Source: Bostrychus sinensis (Eukaryota; Chordata; Actinopteri; Gobiiformes; Eleotridae). From it: a DNA stretch of 64,000 nt. Each line of letters starts with the position of its first letter. Within the stretch, counting starts at the first letter, position 1. The DNA is taken from positions 11,784,763 to 11,848,762 of the forward strand of contig CM036239.1 in the NCBI GenBank assembly GCA_020698575.1. Direction: 5' to 3'. This document shows positions 41,001-55,400 of the stretch, piece after piece. A program made the translations under genes and the position numbers. The notes under the pieces were generated by a model that saw nothing but the letters and a program-made list of their open reading frames with translations, was not told the origin of the DNA and made no database searches.

Positions 41001-44000
41001 GATTAGTTCCTCCTTTCTAATTATTGTGCTACTGACCCTTGATTTACTTTTTGCTGTTTAAGTTGGGATTCAGAAGTGAGTGGGATTTTGGTGTGGCAAC
41101 AGAAATAATAACTTTTATACAATACAATACAATATATGTATTGTCCTATTCTGAAAAATTGCCTTGACTCGTGCTGCAGTGCCTAACAATAAAAAAAAAA
41201 GGTAAAATAGAAAGCATACACAACCACATCGCTACTACATACATTCATATAATAAATTATCAAAAAACACACCAAGAACACTGCACAGTCCCAGATTTAG
41301 GCATTATTATTTAAGAGTGTCTTAGATCTTGGAACAAATGAGTTTTTAAATCTGTTGAGACTGCATTGGGGAACTCTGTACTTCTTTCCCGAGGGCAGGA
41401 GAGTACTCTGAGCACAGATTCCTCATACAGTGAGTTTGGACATTGGTCTTCCACATGACTTTCATTGCGCTTTTAATTTGTCACATAATTTTTTGTTTTC
41501 AGCTGTATAGATTGGTTATCATACCAAGCAGTCATGCCATATACCTGATAAAACAAAAACATTAGCCTTTGACTGACTGACTATGAAGTTTTAGTCTGTG
41601 TAGGAAATTCAGCCATTGTTGGAGCCGAGAACACAGACTTGAATGGTCCTGTCAATATGAAACCCCTGATAACTTTTTAGCGATACCTGGTATATACATA
41701 CTTAGCAACACTTAAAAACTTAACATTATGCTGCTATACATCTACAAAGAAAAATTCTCCAACATTGTTTTACTATTGTAGCAAAAAACAAAACAATCCA
41801 TGGTAGACACTCATCCATTCACCTCCTGATATTCAACTAAAAGTCCTTCCCCCTTACAAATGTTTTCAACGGGAGACATCCTAGCTTACCATAAGTTTGC
41901 ACTATGAAAATAGTAAGTATATTTTTGTAGATGTACAGACGTGCTATGTTATTATTTTGAAAAGCCATTGTTGCAATCCGGTTATGTGCCCCTCCTCAAA
42001 TGTAAAAAAAACATGCAGATTACCACCAAATAAATTATTAAAACTGGTTATCAGGTTATCATTTCGTATTCTTATCTGCTCAAAATGAGAGAGCATTGTA
42101 TTACAAATTGGGTATTAGAAGGGAACGGGTATATTCTCTATCTGTTGAAGCACTGTGCTCTTATATCTCACACTTATCCACACCAAAAAGTAAGTGTCGG
42201 TATCTCACACAGGCTCTCTAAAGATTCTTGGGTTCAGGCAGTGTTCAGTGACAATGTATTATGACCTGTCCTAAAAAAGGCATCAAAATTCAGCCATTAA
42301 CTTACTTTTGAGTGCTCTTGAACAAAACCTTCATGGCAGAGATAACACTAGCAGAGATTTCAGAATAATATGGAACGACAGATCGCAATTTTTAGGGTAC
42401 CCATGTGTTTTTCACCCAGGACTGATCAAACTTTGACTGCACCTCCATCGATGACTCCACCTGTGACACACTTTTGACATTTGAAACGGTCATATTCATA
42501 TTCTGCCTATGTGCCTGCCTGCCTGCTGTCCTCCTCCTTCTGCATGCCGGGTGTTCATGTTACACGTTGAATCATTGTGATACATAAATTTGCACACTAA
42601 TGGGGGTGAAATGTTATATTAGGAGATACATAGCACAGTCCATAGAAGTCATGAGTTATGTGGAGTTGTTGACATGCGAAATGTGTTAATGAATGTTTTA
42701 AATAGAGTCTTGATTCGCGCATTTTTTTTTAAATAACGGAGATCAGAGTAAACAGGCTTTTTGAAATTAGACAAATTACAGCCCAAATCAGATTTTTTAA
42801 GGACACAGGCACATCTCTATTTTCATCAGATTCCTGCTGGCGGTGTTGTCTTGTCATGAAGCAGACAACAGCACACCTACCTACCTTTTTTAACCATGTG
42901 TAAATGTGCGAGACTGTGTTCTGGCTTTGACGCCCCCATTTCTATTTTCACCATTTGCAAGCCAGTGAACAATGACACAGAGAGAGACTGTTACTCAAAT
43001 CTGCACTTTAATTAATCCACTGGCGTCCCTGGGCACTTTCTCCTGTGTTATTTGAACATGACTTTTAATTAGTTAATTTGCAGAACAATGTCCTTTTTCA
43101 TGCTCCAAATCTCTTGTACCAAGAATTTAATGAATATAGACCATATTTGTAAAGTGCATTTTTGTCAAACATTTGAAAAGCATGAGCTAAATGCAGTCAC
43201 CAAGGCCAGGCTGGTCCAAAGATTAGTCCCAAATTAGTCTCAATCAATTTACCAGAGAACTTAAGTGTTGTTGTAATAGTATATTGACCCTGTATGATGG
43301 TTGATCATAATGGTTGCTTACTGCTGACTAAGTGAAATGAACTTTTTAGTCTCACTGCAGCAGGACCATTTAGAGATTTGGCCTCTATTGAATTGAATTT
43401 ATTAATTCATTTTCTTTCTTCAGCCTATCCCAGCAACAATAGGCTTTAGGCAAATACACCTTGTTAGCCGCAGGGCTGTTCATGCTTGACTAAATAGGAA
43501 CTGTCAGCATTTATACCAATTTTTATTGTTTTTTTAATGTCATATGGTTTTCCTTGTGTGAAAATGTATGTCTGATGTATAATTATACAGAGGTACTACT
43601 ATAATTTAGGTCTTTCTTTATGCATTACTGGTAATTGGTGTTTTTGATGAGGTGAAAAAAAATGTCTTGATTTCACGGAGTAACTTTCCTTCTTAGTAAA
43701 TACAGACATATTTTCTCATTCAAATCTTGTGTTTGATGAATACATGCAATATTCGATAACTCTGTTGAAAATTGCGATAATGATATTATTGCAATATTTG
43801 AAAATAGAGCCTACTTTTCGAACATAGTAAGTTAAATTCACTACATTTCACAAAAATGTAAGTTCCTGTATTTTCATGTTAAAACAGCGACAAAATCAAA
43901 ACTTAACACAGACTAAACCAGGAATAAAACAAGGCTAAGCTGTGACTAAATTAATTAAATTACCCCTAACACTGGACTTTTTACACATTTTTATTTAGTC

Positions 44001-46405
44001 ACAACACATGTTCCTTTAAGGCTCTGGTGGAAAATTATTCTTCAGTGTAAATCTCTGTCAGATGTAAGACCACAGCGTTATTGTGATATATTTAGATTCT
44101 TGCGATACGGATATTGCGTTTGCTGATATTGCGATAACAATAATTTTGCGAATTATTGTGCGGCCCTAGTTATTGCCCAGTTTGATGTGTATTTTGTGAA
44201 AAGTAACAGGCACCTGTAAATCTTCTCAAAGCTCTTTTATTTTCAGGATGCCATTACTTCTAGACACCCAGTAAAAATTTTATGTCTGTAAGAGTCTAAC
44301 GCCGGGCCTTATTGTAAATACAGTGTACAACAGGGGTGTAATGATACAATAACTATATCAATGTATCTATTTTTTCCCCTATGACACAGCTATATCAATT
44401 ATCAATACACATTATCTTGTATCGAATTGTATTGTATTCTAGGAAGTGTATATCAATATACATGGGGAAAAAATTATAATATCGGAAATATTTATAGAAA
44501 TTTGCATGTTAAAATAAAACCAGATGCATCTTTTTAGATGTAATTTTTGTGTTTTTAATTACATAAAATGTTATATTCAACTTTTCTTCGCTCTCTGTCT
44601 GCTGGACATAATCAACCCCGGCAGCGATGCTAGATTTGAGAGTAAATTTTTATGATTTTTGGCAAAAAGCTGCCTTCATTATTGATATGAATGTGCTGAA
44701 TTTTATAGAATTGTATCATTCCAAATTAGTCATATATTATATTAGCCAATATTGTTCTTGCATTGTATCGAAACAATTCTTATGGATACGTATTGTATCG
44801 TTGCAAAAATGTATTATTACACCCCTAGTGTACAAACAAGCAGTTTTTCTCAGGAAGACTAGTTCTTCAGCCAACACAGACAGGACTTTAATAGCAGTAT
44901 GGAGAAATATTACCCAGGCTATTTTCTAAGACAAGACATAATTTGATGCAAGTATAGGACTTACCTATGCACTTTTTCTAAGCAGCTTCCACCTTTAGGT
45001 TATGTTCTCTTTTGAGCCACTTTTAACCTAATAAATAACCACATCTTAAACCCAGACAAAATCTAAATGCATGGGATCTATGGTTTGAAAGCAGTTATAA
45101 TGCTGGTCTACAGACCTTACCTCTAATGTTAAGTTCAGGATTGTAGCTCTAAGGATATGTGTAAACAAAATAATGTTCATATTTATTTGTTAGTATTAAC
45201 CTTGAAGACTGACTCAGTCCAGTGAAGCTGAGCTGTGCTGAAGTGCTTTGAGTTTGTTGATTATAGTGCTTGAGCGTTGGCCTGTCTGCTCCTCACACAT
45301 GTAAACTTGTCAGTCTGACTGTGACTGTTCGCACTAATTAAAGGTTTGCACATCCTTCCTCTGAGTGAGCTTGCAGAGTGTTATTAGCACTGACTATTTG
45401 TGTGGGAGCTCTGTGCTATGGATGTTATAGGGGAGTCTCACTAGCAGAGACTTGTGGAAAATAATACGGAGACAAACTGCAAGTGCTTATGACAAATCGT
45501 TTCTAAGTTCAGGTCAGTACAGTATTGCTTTGGAAATAAATGTGACTGAGTTAAAGTGACGGAAACAGTCAGAGTGTGTGAGCATGTGAACACCTCTTTC
45601 ATCTCTAAAACCGCTCTTTGTACGACGCAGGGTCACACTCTCCCCTCAATTATTCATCAGCTTGTTTCTATGGTAACAGCTGCAGCCGTCTGTGTGTATT
45701 ACAGAGGTGGTTGACTGATAGTAGTAGTCTGAGCTAGATGGGCCAAAACATATAGACCTGTATAAATAACGCATGATGTGTGACATGATATATTAGATAG
45801 AATATTAAAGCTTATGATCCCATATAGTTCCATTTTATTTAAAGCCTGGTGGAAGAAAAATGGCCACTGAACATGGAACAAAATGAGGATAAGCTTTATG
45901 CAGTGTTCGCCACAGCACTTTATTGTTAAGGAGGACACCAGGACAACTATGACCTACCACCTGGACTACCATACTATTCAATATAGGCTTTATGAAGTCT
46001 TAGTTATAGACATATTTGTTGATTTAACCTTGTTTTGGTGCTTTTGTGATTAAATGTTTTGACTTGACAAGACCAAAATTAAGGGAATATATTCAATTTA
46101 AACAGAAGATTTATAGGCTTGTTTAGTATGAGAGTTATTAGGTCAAATATTACTCATGAATTGGAATCCTTCCCTTGCTTATAGTCAGCAGATGTAAAAA
46201 CATTAATGATAATTTTGGGAGTACTTGTATGACTTATTTCCTATTGCCATTTTTTTTATTAAACACTAAAATCTGTCATCAGTATAATTTTATGCTGCAT
46301 AGATTCTTTGGGCATGTAGTCAGTGTTACTGGCTGGTGTGCTCAAATAAAAATGTAGTATAGCAAACATTTTCATAAGAAAATATGAATTATTATTATTT
46401 TTTTT

Positions 46406-46466
<61 letters not shown>

Positions 46467-49400
46467 TCATAATTGTCATAGGCATTAAGGTATAACTTGC
46501 CCATCTTCCTAATATTATGTAGACCTGACCATTATTAAGCATTTTGGCCACATGTTTCTTTTTTTGCGGACAAACACTACGATCTTTAATACTGTAGTGT
46601 TTCCTGCTGTGCTGCCAGGCTGTGACCAGTAGGGGGCAAGAGAGATCAGAGGAGACGGACGAGGCGACTCCAGATCACACTGAGATAAGCAGAGAACAAG
46701 CCTCAGGAGATTTCTCCAAACACATTATTCTTGTGAGGAAGTATTTGCTGGGTGCAGGGGACTCAGACAGATGTTATGGTAACATTTACACTAATACCTT
46801 TTACTCTCACTAATACTAATCCACTTTAATCTGCTGCTAGAATACTGACCTACATGTCTGACCATCTCACTACCTGCAACAAACCACACTGCTGACTCTG
46901 CCAATCACATCACACACAGCACACTGGCTCTTTGACTATTGGTCACACACTAACAACAACTACTACAACTATTACTAGCATGGCCGTTTATCTTCTCTTA
47001 TTTCACAGATATATTAAATATTGCTAAAAGGATTTAGTCCTTTTAGGCTGTAACACAACAGGGATTTTGAAAATAAGAATTGAGAAAGGGTGTTTAAAGG
47101 TGCTATGAGAAGTACATATTTTTTATATTTCATAAAAAATACCCACATGTATGCCAAGACATGATGTAAACATGTTTAAATCAAATTCAAAATATATTTT
47201 ACATAATGGACAAGTTGTTTTTGGTTACATTTTTTGTTTTGGTTCTGAACGTGCATTGGCGATCGTCCAATCAGAAAAGAGACCATTGCTTTGATTTAAA
47301 CTGCAGTGCCATTTTTAAACCAGTATTAGTGCATGCTGCTTACAGTACCTTAATTAACTTTGGATTAAACTGAGGCCACCCTCTCTTCCCAAAAACCATT
47401 GATGCCTAAATAATGTCTAGACTAAACTAATGTTTACTCAGAGATTGCTTGCACAGTTTATTTTACAGCCTCAAGGACAGATCCACTGGGACACTGTATT
47501 TATAAACAATAAAATAAGAAAAACAATTGTAAAAAGTGTTAAAACTAACAGCTTGTCATGTGTGATCCAGACAGCCACAGTATTTTAAAATAGATGACTG
47601 ATCAGAGCCTTTATATCACAAAGAGGGGAATACAATCACAACAAGAAATGCTGCATTCGAACATTCAGAGCCCATGCTGTTCTGTTTACAGTTATAGTAA
47701 TTAATTGGCTTTAGTGTTCTGCAAACACTGCTGTTCATGTTATTGAATGTGATAGTTGCAAATAGTTCTGTGTATTAGCAATGTAGATGACAGCAGTGGG
47801 CTTTGTCAGCTTACAAAAGATAGTGTAGCATTACTTCAGTGAGAAGATATCTATGCCCGTGACAATAATGTAGGTGGTATTTAATTTTATTTGAAAAAAT
47901 AAAATATATATAAATAAATAATAAATAAATAAATACTGGAAAAGTGTGGCTTGCCCTCTCCAGGTCAGAGAAGAGTTCCTGCCTCAAGTGGACGAGTATT
48001 AGTATCTCAGGGTCTTGTACACGAGTGAAGGAAGGATGGCGCGTGTGAGATTGACAGGTGGATCAGTGCAGCGTCTGCAGTAATGCGGTCGTTGTATCGT
48101 GTGTCTGTCGTGGTGAAGAAGGAGCTGAGCCGAAAGGTGAAGCTCTCAATTTACTGCTCGCTCTTTGTTTCTACTCTCACCTATGGTCATGAGCTTTGGG
48201 TTGTGACCAAAAGGACAAGATCCCAGATACAAGCGGCCGAAATGAGTTTCCTCCGCAGGGTGGCTGGGTGCTCCCTTAGAGATAGGGTGAGGAGCTCGGT
48301 CACTCAGGAGGAGCTCGATGTAAAGCCACTGCTCCTCTGCATTGAGAGGAGTCAGCTTGAGGTGGCTCGGGCATCTGTTCCAGCCTCCTGGACACCTTCC
48401 TGGGGAGGTGTTACGGTCATGTCCCACTGGGGGAGGCCCCAGGGAAGACCTAGGACACTGCTGAAGAGACTATGTCTCCCGACTGGCCTGGGAACGCCTT
48501 GGGGTTTCGCTGATGAGCTGGAGGAAATGTCCGGGGAGAGGGAAGTCTGGGCATCCCTGATTTTATCCAGGGCCAGGTTGCGGGGGCAGACTGCTGCTGG
48601 GGAAGAAGCAGAAGAAGATGGATAGATGAATGGATAAATAAATAAATTAAGATTTGGTAACTGGTTGCACAAGTTGTATTTCCAATTCTACCAAATCTAC
48701 ATTTTTAGATGTGGTGCTGTGGGAGCCTTGTTTATGCCAGGTAATGCAGACAGGTGTTTAGACAAACTTAATGAGAGACTAAAATTTACCACATCTTATA
48801 GTTAGACTTCTGCGATCTCTGATCTGTGCAAAGACTTAAATGTAGACATCTGACTGCTACATATACAACTACTTTAATTGTTGCCACTGGTAGTATGGCA
48901 TTTCCCGTGTTGTAATTTTCTATTGTTAGGCCTTCTCTCCCTCTCATCTGATTCACCCTTGTCTTTTCAGTCTGTTGTTACACTTCTCGCTGCTCACTTC
49001 ATTTAATCCTTCCATGCTTTCACCTCTTAGCTTTGCATTAGTCCATTTACGCGCGACCATTTCCTCCTGTGTATACCCAATCCTCCAGCTGCACTGGTCC
49101 ATTATAGCATCAGTGTGATACAGCAGCAGCCCCCCCTTCTGCTCACGCTCCCATCTGCGCAGACTCGGGCCCCCACCCCCTTCCTCCTTTCCCCCTCTGC
49201 CTCGTTACATGGAGGAGCTTCACATCTGCAGCGGACGGCACGCATTCACTCAGACACACACTTTAGCTTGCAGCCTTGGTGTGCAATGGCTGATGTACTA
49301 TAGAGTCTTGAAAATGGTTTGGTTTTGAGAGGCTTGTCCACCGGCCAGTCGCTCCGGGAGAGGAGAAAGAGAGAGAGCAGGAAGCGAGGAGGAAGGTGTA

Positions 49401-52400
49401 GTTTGTGGCGGCAGCATCTGCATGGAGCTGCAGGGGGAGGCGACGCTCGGCTCGGCTTCACCATGATCGCCGTGTCGTTTAAATGTCGCTGCCAGATTCT
49501 GCGCAGGGTGAACAAAGGTAGACTTGCATATCACAAACATTATCACGAGCGTTAATCTGCCCGTGCATGCTGTGTTTATGAATAATGCCAGATTTGCCTG
49601 TGTGTATTTGGGTGTCTGTGGACCTGCACGTGTGGAAGCTTGTGGAAAACGATCTCTTCAAGGATGTGATGGGTCGATGGCTGCAGGTTGTTTTAGAACA
49701 GGAGACCTTCAAACTGAATGTGACACACACAGAGAGAGAGAGTGGAGGGGAGCTTTGCATCTGATTTTCATGAATGTAATATTCATGGTGTGTATTAACT
49801 AGGGAGAGTCACATTGGAAGAGAAAAGAGGCCACTCACAGTGAGGATGTTCACAGTTTAAGCTCTGGTAAAAAAAAAAAAAACACTGACATTTTTGACAA
49901 GCTATGACTTAATAGTTTTGACCACCAAAGTTTTTTCTCTTATGTACACTGTTAGTTGTTTCTAGGGGTGTAACGATACAGTAACTATAACAATGTATTG
50001 ATTTTTTTTTCTATGATACAACTATATTCATATACATTACCTTTTATTGAATCATATTATTCCCTAAGAAGTGTATATTGATATACATGGGAAAAAATTT
50101 ATAATATTGAAAATATTGATATTAGAAATTTGCATGTTAAAATAAAACCAGATATGGCTTTTTGAATGGAATTTTTGTGTTTTTATAAGAATGTAAGACT
50201 AAACGGTAGCAGCAACATTTGACGATATTTTGGTTAAACCTAAAATCCAAATTATATTTTGCTGCATATTGTTTGCTTTTTACACAGTTTTTTTTTTAAA
50301 TATTTTCAAGAAAACAAATCCATTAACTTTTTAAAATTAGAATCTCATAGGTATTCCATGTTTTAGCCTGTGTCAGAGCGTGAGTCAGTGATTATAATCA
50401 TGCAGGTGACGATGATCTAATCAAGGAGCAGATTCATAAACATGAGAAATGCATAACCTATTAATTATGACTCAACCTAAAACAGTGATAGTTGTCACTG
50501 AAGTTGTTACTGTAAACTTATTCACAACATCAAATGCTAATCTAATGCTAATCTAATTTTACTATTTAACCAGTATTTGGTTTAGGGCATAATAATAAGT
50601 ATAAATATATTGTATTATTATACTTTATTAGATTAGACTTATGTTACGTTATGCTTATCATGTTTTCTTAATGTATGTGAAAAGTCTCATTGCAGAGTAA
50701 TTACCAAACAAAGAATTACAAAAGACCACCGCTAACACATTTCATGATGACAACGTTATCTGTGAATATCTTGTCAGCTCAATGTATTTTGTAGTTAATG
50801 TTACAAAGATGTTCACGTGACAAGGTAGTTAGTAGGGCTGCACGGTATGGAGAAAACATGCAATATTCGATAACGATTTTGAAAATTGCGATAACGAATA
50901 TTATTGCGATATTTGAAAATAGAGCCTACTTTACAAATATAGTAAGTTAAATTCAGTACATTTCACAAAAATGTAAGTTCCTGTATTTACAAGTCAAGAC
51001 AGCGACAAAATCAAAACTTACCACAGACTAAACCAGAAATAAAACAAGGCAAAGCTGTGGCTAAATTAATTAAATTACCACTAAAACTGGACTTTAAAAA
51101 AAAAATTATTTAGTCACAACACATGTTCTTTTAAGGCTCTGGAGGAAAATGATTCTTCAGTGTAAATCTCTGTCAGATGGAAGACCATAGCGTTATTGCG
51201 ATATATTTAGATTATTGCGATACGGATATTGCGTTTGCTGATATTGCAGTCACGATAATTTTGCGATATATTGTGCAGCCCTCATAGTAGCAATGAGGTT
51301 TTGGGTTTGATCCCTGGGCCAGCCAGTACACAATCTCTATGACTTCTTGAAGGTTACTGCAGTTTGCTCCCATCCCCCAAAGACATGCACGTTTAGGTGA
51401 ATTGGTGAATCTAAATTTGTGAATGTGTGCCTGCTTTGTAAATAACTGGTCATTATCCAGCCTGCACCCTGCCCAAAGTAGCTCAACCCATGGAATAAGC
51501 GGTACAAGATGAACAAATTAATTAATGTAAATGTACTGTATTCTGTTACCAAACACATCTGTGATTGAAAGCAAGAAAATCAAATTCAGCCTGTCATTAG
51601 CTATGCTATTGTGTGTAACTAAATCTTGACACTGAAATAATTTGAGATCAAAAGAAAAACGGGTGTATATATGTGACATCTATAGGGCACTGAAGTGTGC
51701 ATGAGACAGAATGGGAGAGATGCTGTTGTCCTACATCTGGAGGAGGAGGAGGAGGAGGCTTAGCTTTCATCTTCACTTAGCTACAGTCTGTGTGCGTGTG
51801 CTTGTGCGTGTGTGTATATTTCCATTGTGTCTCTGAGCTCAGCTACTGGATTGAAAACACAAGTGCTGTAGATATTGAGCAGATTAGCACCGACTGGAAC
51901 CAAATCATATGGAAGAAAATAGGACACCAGAATAAAAATGTGCAGTGTTAGAACTAGGGTTTCCCAAACACTGGGTTGGGGCCCAAGGGTGGGTCACAGG
52001 GCATTTTAGTTGGCTACTACCCAGAGCTTGACATTAGCACTAGCCAACCGACCAAATGCTGGTTGGATTTTATGCGTGTTTCTTAACTTCAGAGTTCCTT
52101 AATTGCTTTTTCTTTGTTTGAGTGACCACCTAATTCAGTAATTTAGAGTGATTCATCATGATCTGAGAAAAAAAAAAAAAAAAAAAACATGCATTAAGGT
52201 GGACCACATGCAAAAGTTCACACATATTTGATAAATCCTTGTCTTGTTGTATGTAATAAAATATGATAAAATAATGAAATAAACCTGAAGCAAATCAGTT
52301 CTGCCTAGTTGAAACACTAATTGGCTAGTAACTTTTAAAAATAGCTTGCCAAAAAAAAGTTAATGTCAAGCCCTGCTACTAACACTACCACAAATCCTTC

Positions 52401-55400
52401 TTCATACAAAGATAAACCTATAATGGGTAAAGGTTCAGATTATTACTAATCAAGAAATTAGGACTAAAAAACAAGTCAGTTATATTATACAGTATATAAA
52501 ATAGGAATTCTGTTTATTTTAATTTAATTATAACACTGAAAATGCTTCCTTGAACAACTCAAATGACAAATCAATCACTGGATCATCTAAAGACATAAGG
52601 ACTATACTACTTACAATCAGAGCCATATCCACAATGTCCATTAAGATTTAAGTAACCATTAATAACTGTATTTCTTTTATGCACAATATCTACTTATCTA
52701 CTTATCATTTAATAGTCTAGAACATTAACATACCCTGCCTATTTTCTATAGAGATCAGGAACATGACGTCACACCGGTGATCACACAGGCTTTTCCAACA
52801 ATAAAACAATGGAGCAATTTTGGATGTAAATTACTCGAGTTAGGGTTCACACAAAAGTATTCTGATACTTTAGTGATAAATATTCACCAAGAGTGTCAAA
52901 GCAGTTAAAAGAGTTGTTGCAAGGCTTGTTTGTTTACTTTTTTATGCCGCTGTTCATAATCCTACTCAATAGTATTTTGCTGTCTGTGACCACTCACGAG
53001 GCAGATTCATCGCTCAATGTTTGTTTCATGATGTGGGTTCCCAATCTCTATTAAAAAGTGACACATCACCTGTAAATGTATGCAGACGTCTACCAATGCA
53101 GATTTTATATTGGTCCATTTGACATTTATTTGTGTATACTATGGTATAATTTTGTGGAATCAATGCAATGAAAGATATGAAATCAGAATATTCCCACTGT
53201 AGAAACTAATATGTAGCATTAAGGATTTATCAATTTGGCTGGGTGCAAAAAACTTAAAGCTGCTTAGTTACTCAGGATATTTTTTTTACAGTTCCAGTAC
53301 TGGATAAAGAAGTATCCACAGAGAAGTTACTGAATACATTTTTCTTGTTTTTGTTGCAGATGAAGGGCCGTACACTAAGCACTCGGGAGGGTCTCGACCT
53401 CCGGATGGAGCGCTGGCCATCAGGAGGCAGAGTATTCCAGGTAAAGTACCAGGTATTGTACAGGACACAGATAATTATAATATGATTGAGGTGGCAAATT
53501 GTTTTAACAAATGATTATTGTATTGGGTAAGAATTGGCACAAAACATCCCTGATCTAGGAAACAATGATGAATATAGCCATGGTTATACTGATAGAAATC
53601 TAAGTTTGATGTACCTGACTGCACTGGAGGAGAAAGAATTGAAATTGTTAAAAAAATTAAGAATAAAATATCTGGAGTTTTATTGAATGAATTTCAAATC
53701 CACTTACCTATATCTGCCATTAATTATTTCAATCTTGTACATTTCCAAATAAAATAAAAATAGCAAAGGTCATTCCAGTGCATAAATCTGGGAACAAACA
53801 CTAACTTACAAACTACAGACCAGCCTCATTCCTCCCACAGTTCTCTCAAATTCTGGAAAAACTATTTATTAACTGGATAAATTCTTAGATACAATATACT
53901 CAACAAAACTCAATATGGATTCAGATTAAATAGAGCAATGTTACTGACAGTTTGTGAAGCTTGGGTGTTTATTGTTACACTTGTTTAAACATTTCTTGTG
54001 GCAGTGTTGGGTCCTAAATTATTTGTTATCATTGAAATTATTTATGCCAAAAGTGAAATGTATTTTAGTGGCTCTTATTTGCTGATGACACCAACGCTTT
54101 TTGCTCTGGTAGTGATCTTCAGTTGTTAGTTGAGGAGATTAATACAGAATTGGAAAAAAATATGGTTTGATAGAAATAAATCAATATTTATTCAAAAAAA
54201 TACACAAATAAGTGTTTGGAAGTGGTAGAATTAATGGACAAATTGAAATTAGGCTGGAGAGGATAAATATTGAAAGACTGCCTAAAATCTCATTTTTAGG
54301 GATGACAATAGATGATCAAATCGTATATTAGTCATGTTCAAAGCAAGATTTCAACAAGTATAGCAGAACAGGTTCTATATCACAAATCACTCCGTCTACT
54401 CGTTACTGTTCATCAGTTCTGCCATATTTGAAATAATGTGCAGAAGTCTGGAACAGCAATTACAATGCAACAGTATATCCACTTTTCATCCTGCAAGAGA
54501 AAAATACTGTATGAATCATTCATAGGGCAGGATTGGGATCATACAAATTATATTATATTTTTCTTACAGTGTAAATTATTAAAATTGAAAGATCTTGTGC
54601 ACTTACAGACATCAATCATATTTAAGGCAACTAAACAATCAATTACCTGATAATGTTCAGTTTAAAGTTGCTAGGGTGCAGACTAGAAGGAAAAGTTTTG
54701 GTATTAGTGTTTTGGGAATACAATTAGTTTGAATGTGGAGCTCAAGGAATGTCCAAACATAAGTCTATTATAAAAAAAAAAAAGGTTTAAATATATGACT
54801 TTCACATGTATATATATGTATAGGAATGAAGGAAGTTGGCTCCCATGAGGTGTTAAATATGGAATGTCTAAATAACGTTTGTAATCCATAAAAAAGTATA
54901 TTTTTCTAGAATAAAATAAAAAAATCCAATATGGTTTGTATAGAAATGATTATTGCAAGCACTACTGATTATTTTAATTAATTAAGAACTTGTGACTGAA
55001 TGTAACAAGGAAGCAGATTAATAGACTGTTACTCTGGGAAGTTGTGGGGTTTAATAAGTTTATACCTCCTCCCACTCCTTTTTGAGCATGAATGTGAAGA
55101 TTTTTTTTTTTTTTTTTGGTTGCCTTTGTCTGTTTTTTTTATATTAGTATGTTACATATGTATGTGATTATATGTTTGTCTAGCTGTGTGTCCATATAAT
55201 TTTATTTATTGCATACTTGAAATAAACTACAAAACTAAATATAGGGCTTTTTGCTTTACGAGATCTGTTTAGTGCTTGTTTTCATTGGCATCCTTTTGCT
55301 TGTTCTTTTGTCTTCGATTCAAACATCTCGACTAATCCCCTCACGAAAGGAAGATAGCTGTTCCTAAAATAGATCACACACTCACGAACAACTACGCCGA

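Larger units (their letters stand above)
25947..53359 (+). other. grip1: grip1 5' intronic region, 27.4 kb
   Basis: Between the first exon at 25892 and the first shared exon. Apart from two further candidate first exons (38939-39077 and 49463-49517) and the listed mobile elements, I find no coding sequence. Stretches with nothing recognised: 26070-26930, 27780-29460, 31900-33000, 33440-35700, 36130-38550, 39080-41100, 41300-43700, 44840-46380, 46480-47940, 48650-49100, 50200-50830, 51530-51950 and 52380-53350. These are AT-rich intron with small microsatellites and scattered repeat fragments. Large 5' introns are usual in neuronal scaffold genes and often hold enhancers, but none can be proven from sequence. 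Confidence 0.75.

Noticed and set aside
46259..46504. Open frame with poly-Thr and poly-Asn
   Set aside because: Translation of the compound ATT/AGT microsatellite.
49163..49319. Possible separate upstream coding frame (62 codons from 49115) before the MIAV exon
   Set aside because: It ends before the ATG at 49463 and lies in the likely 5' UTR or promoter; at most an upstream ORF.
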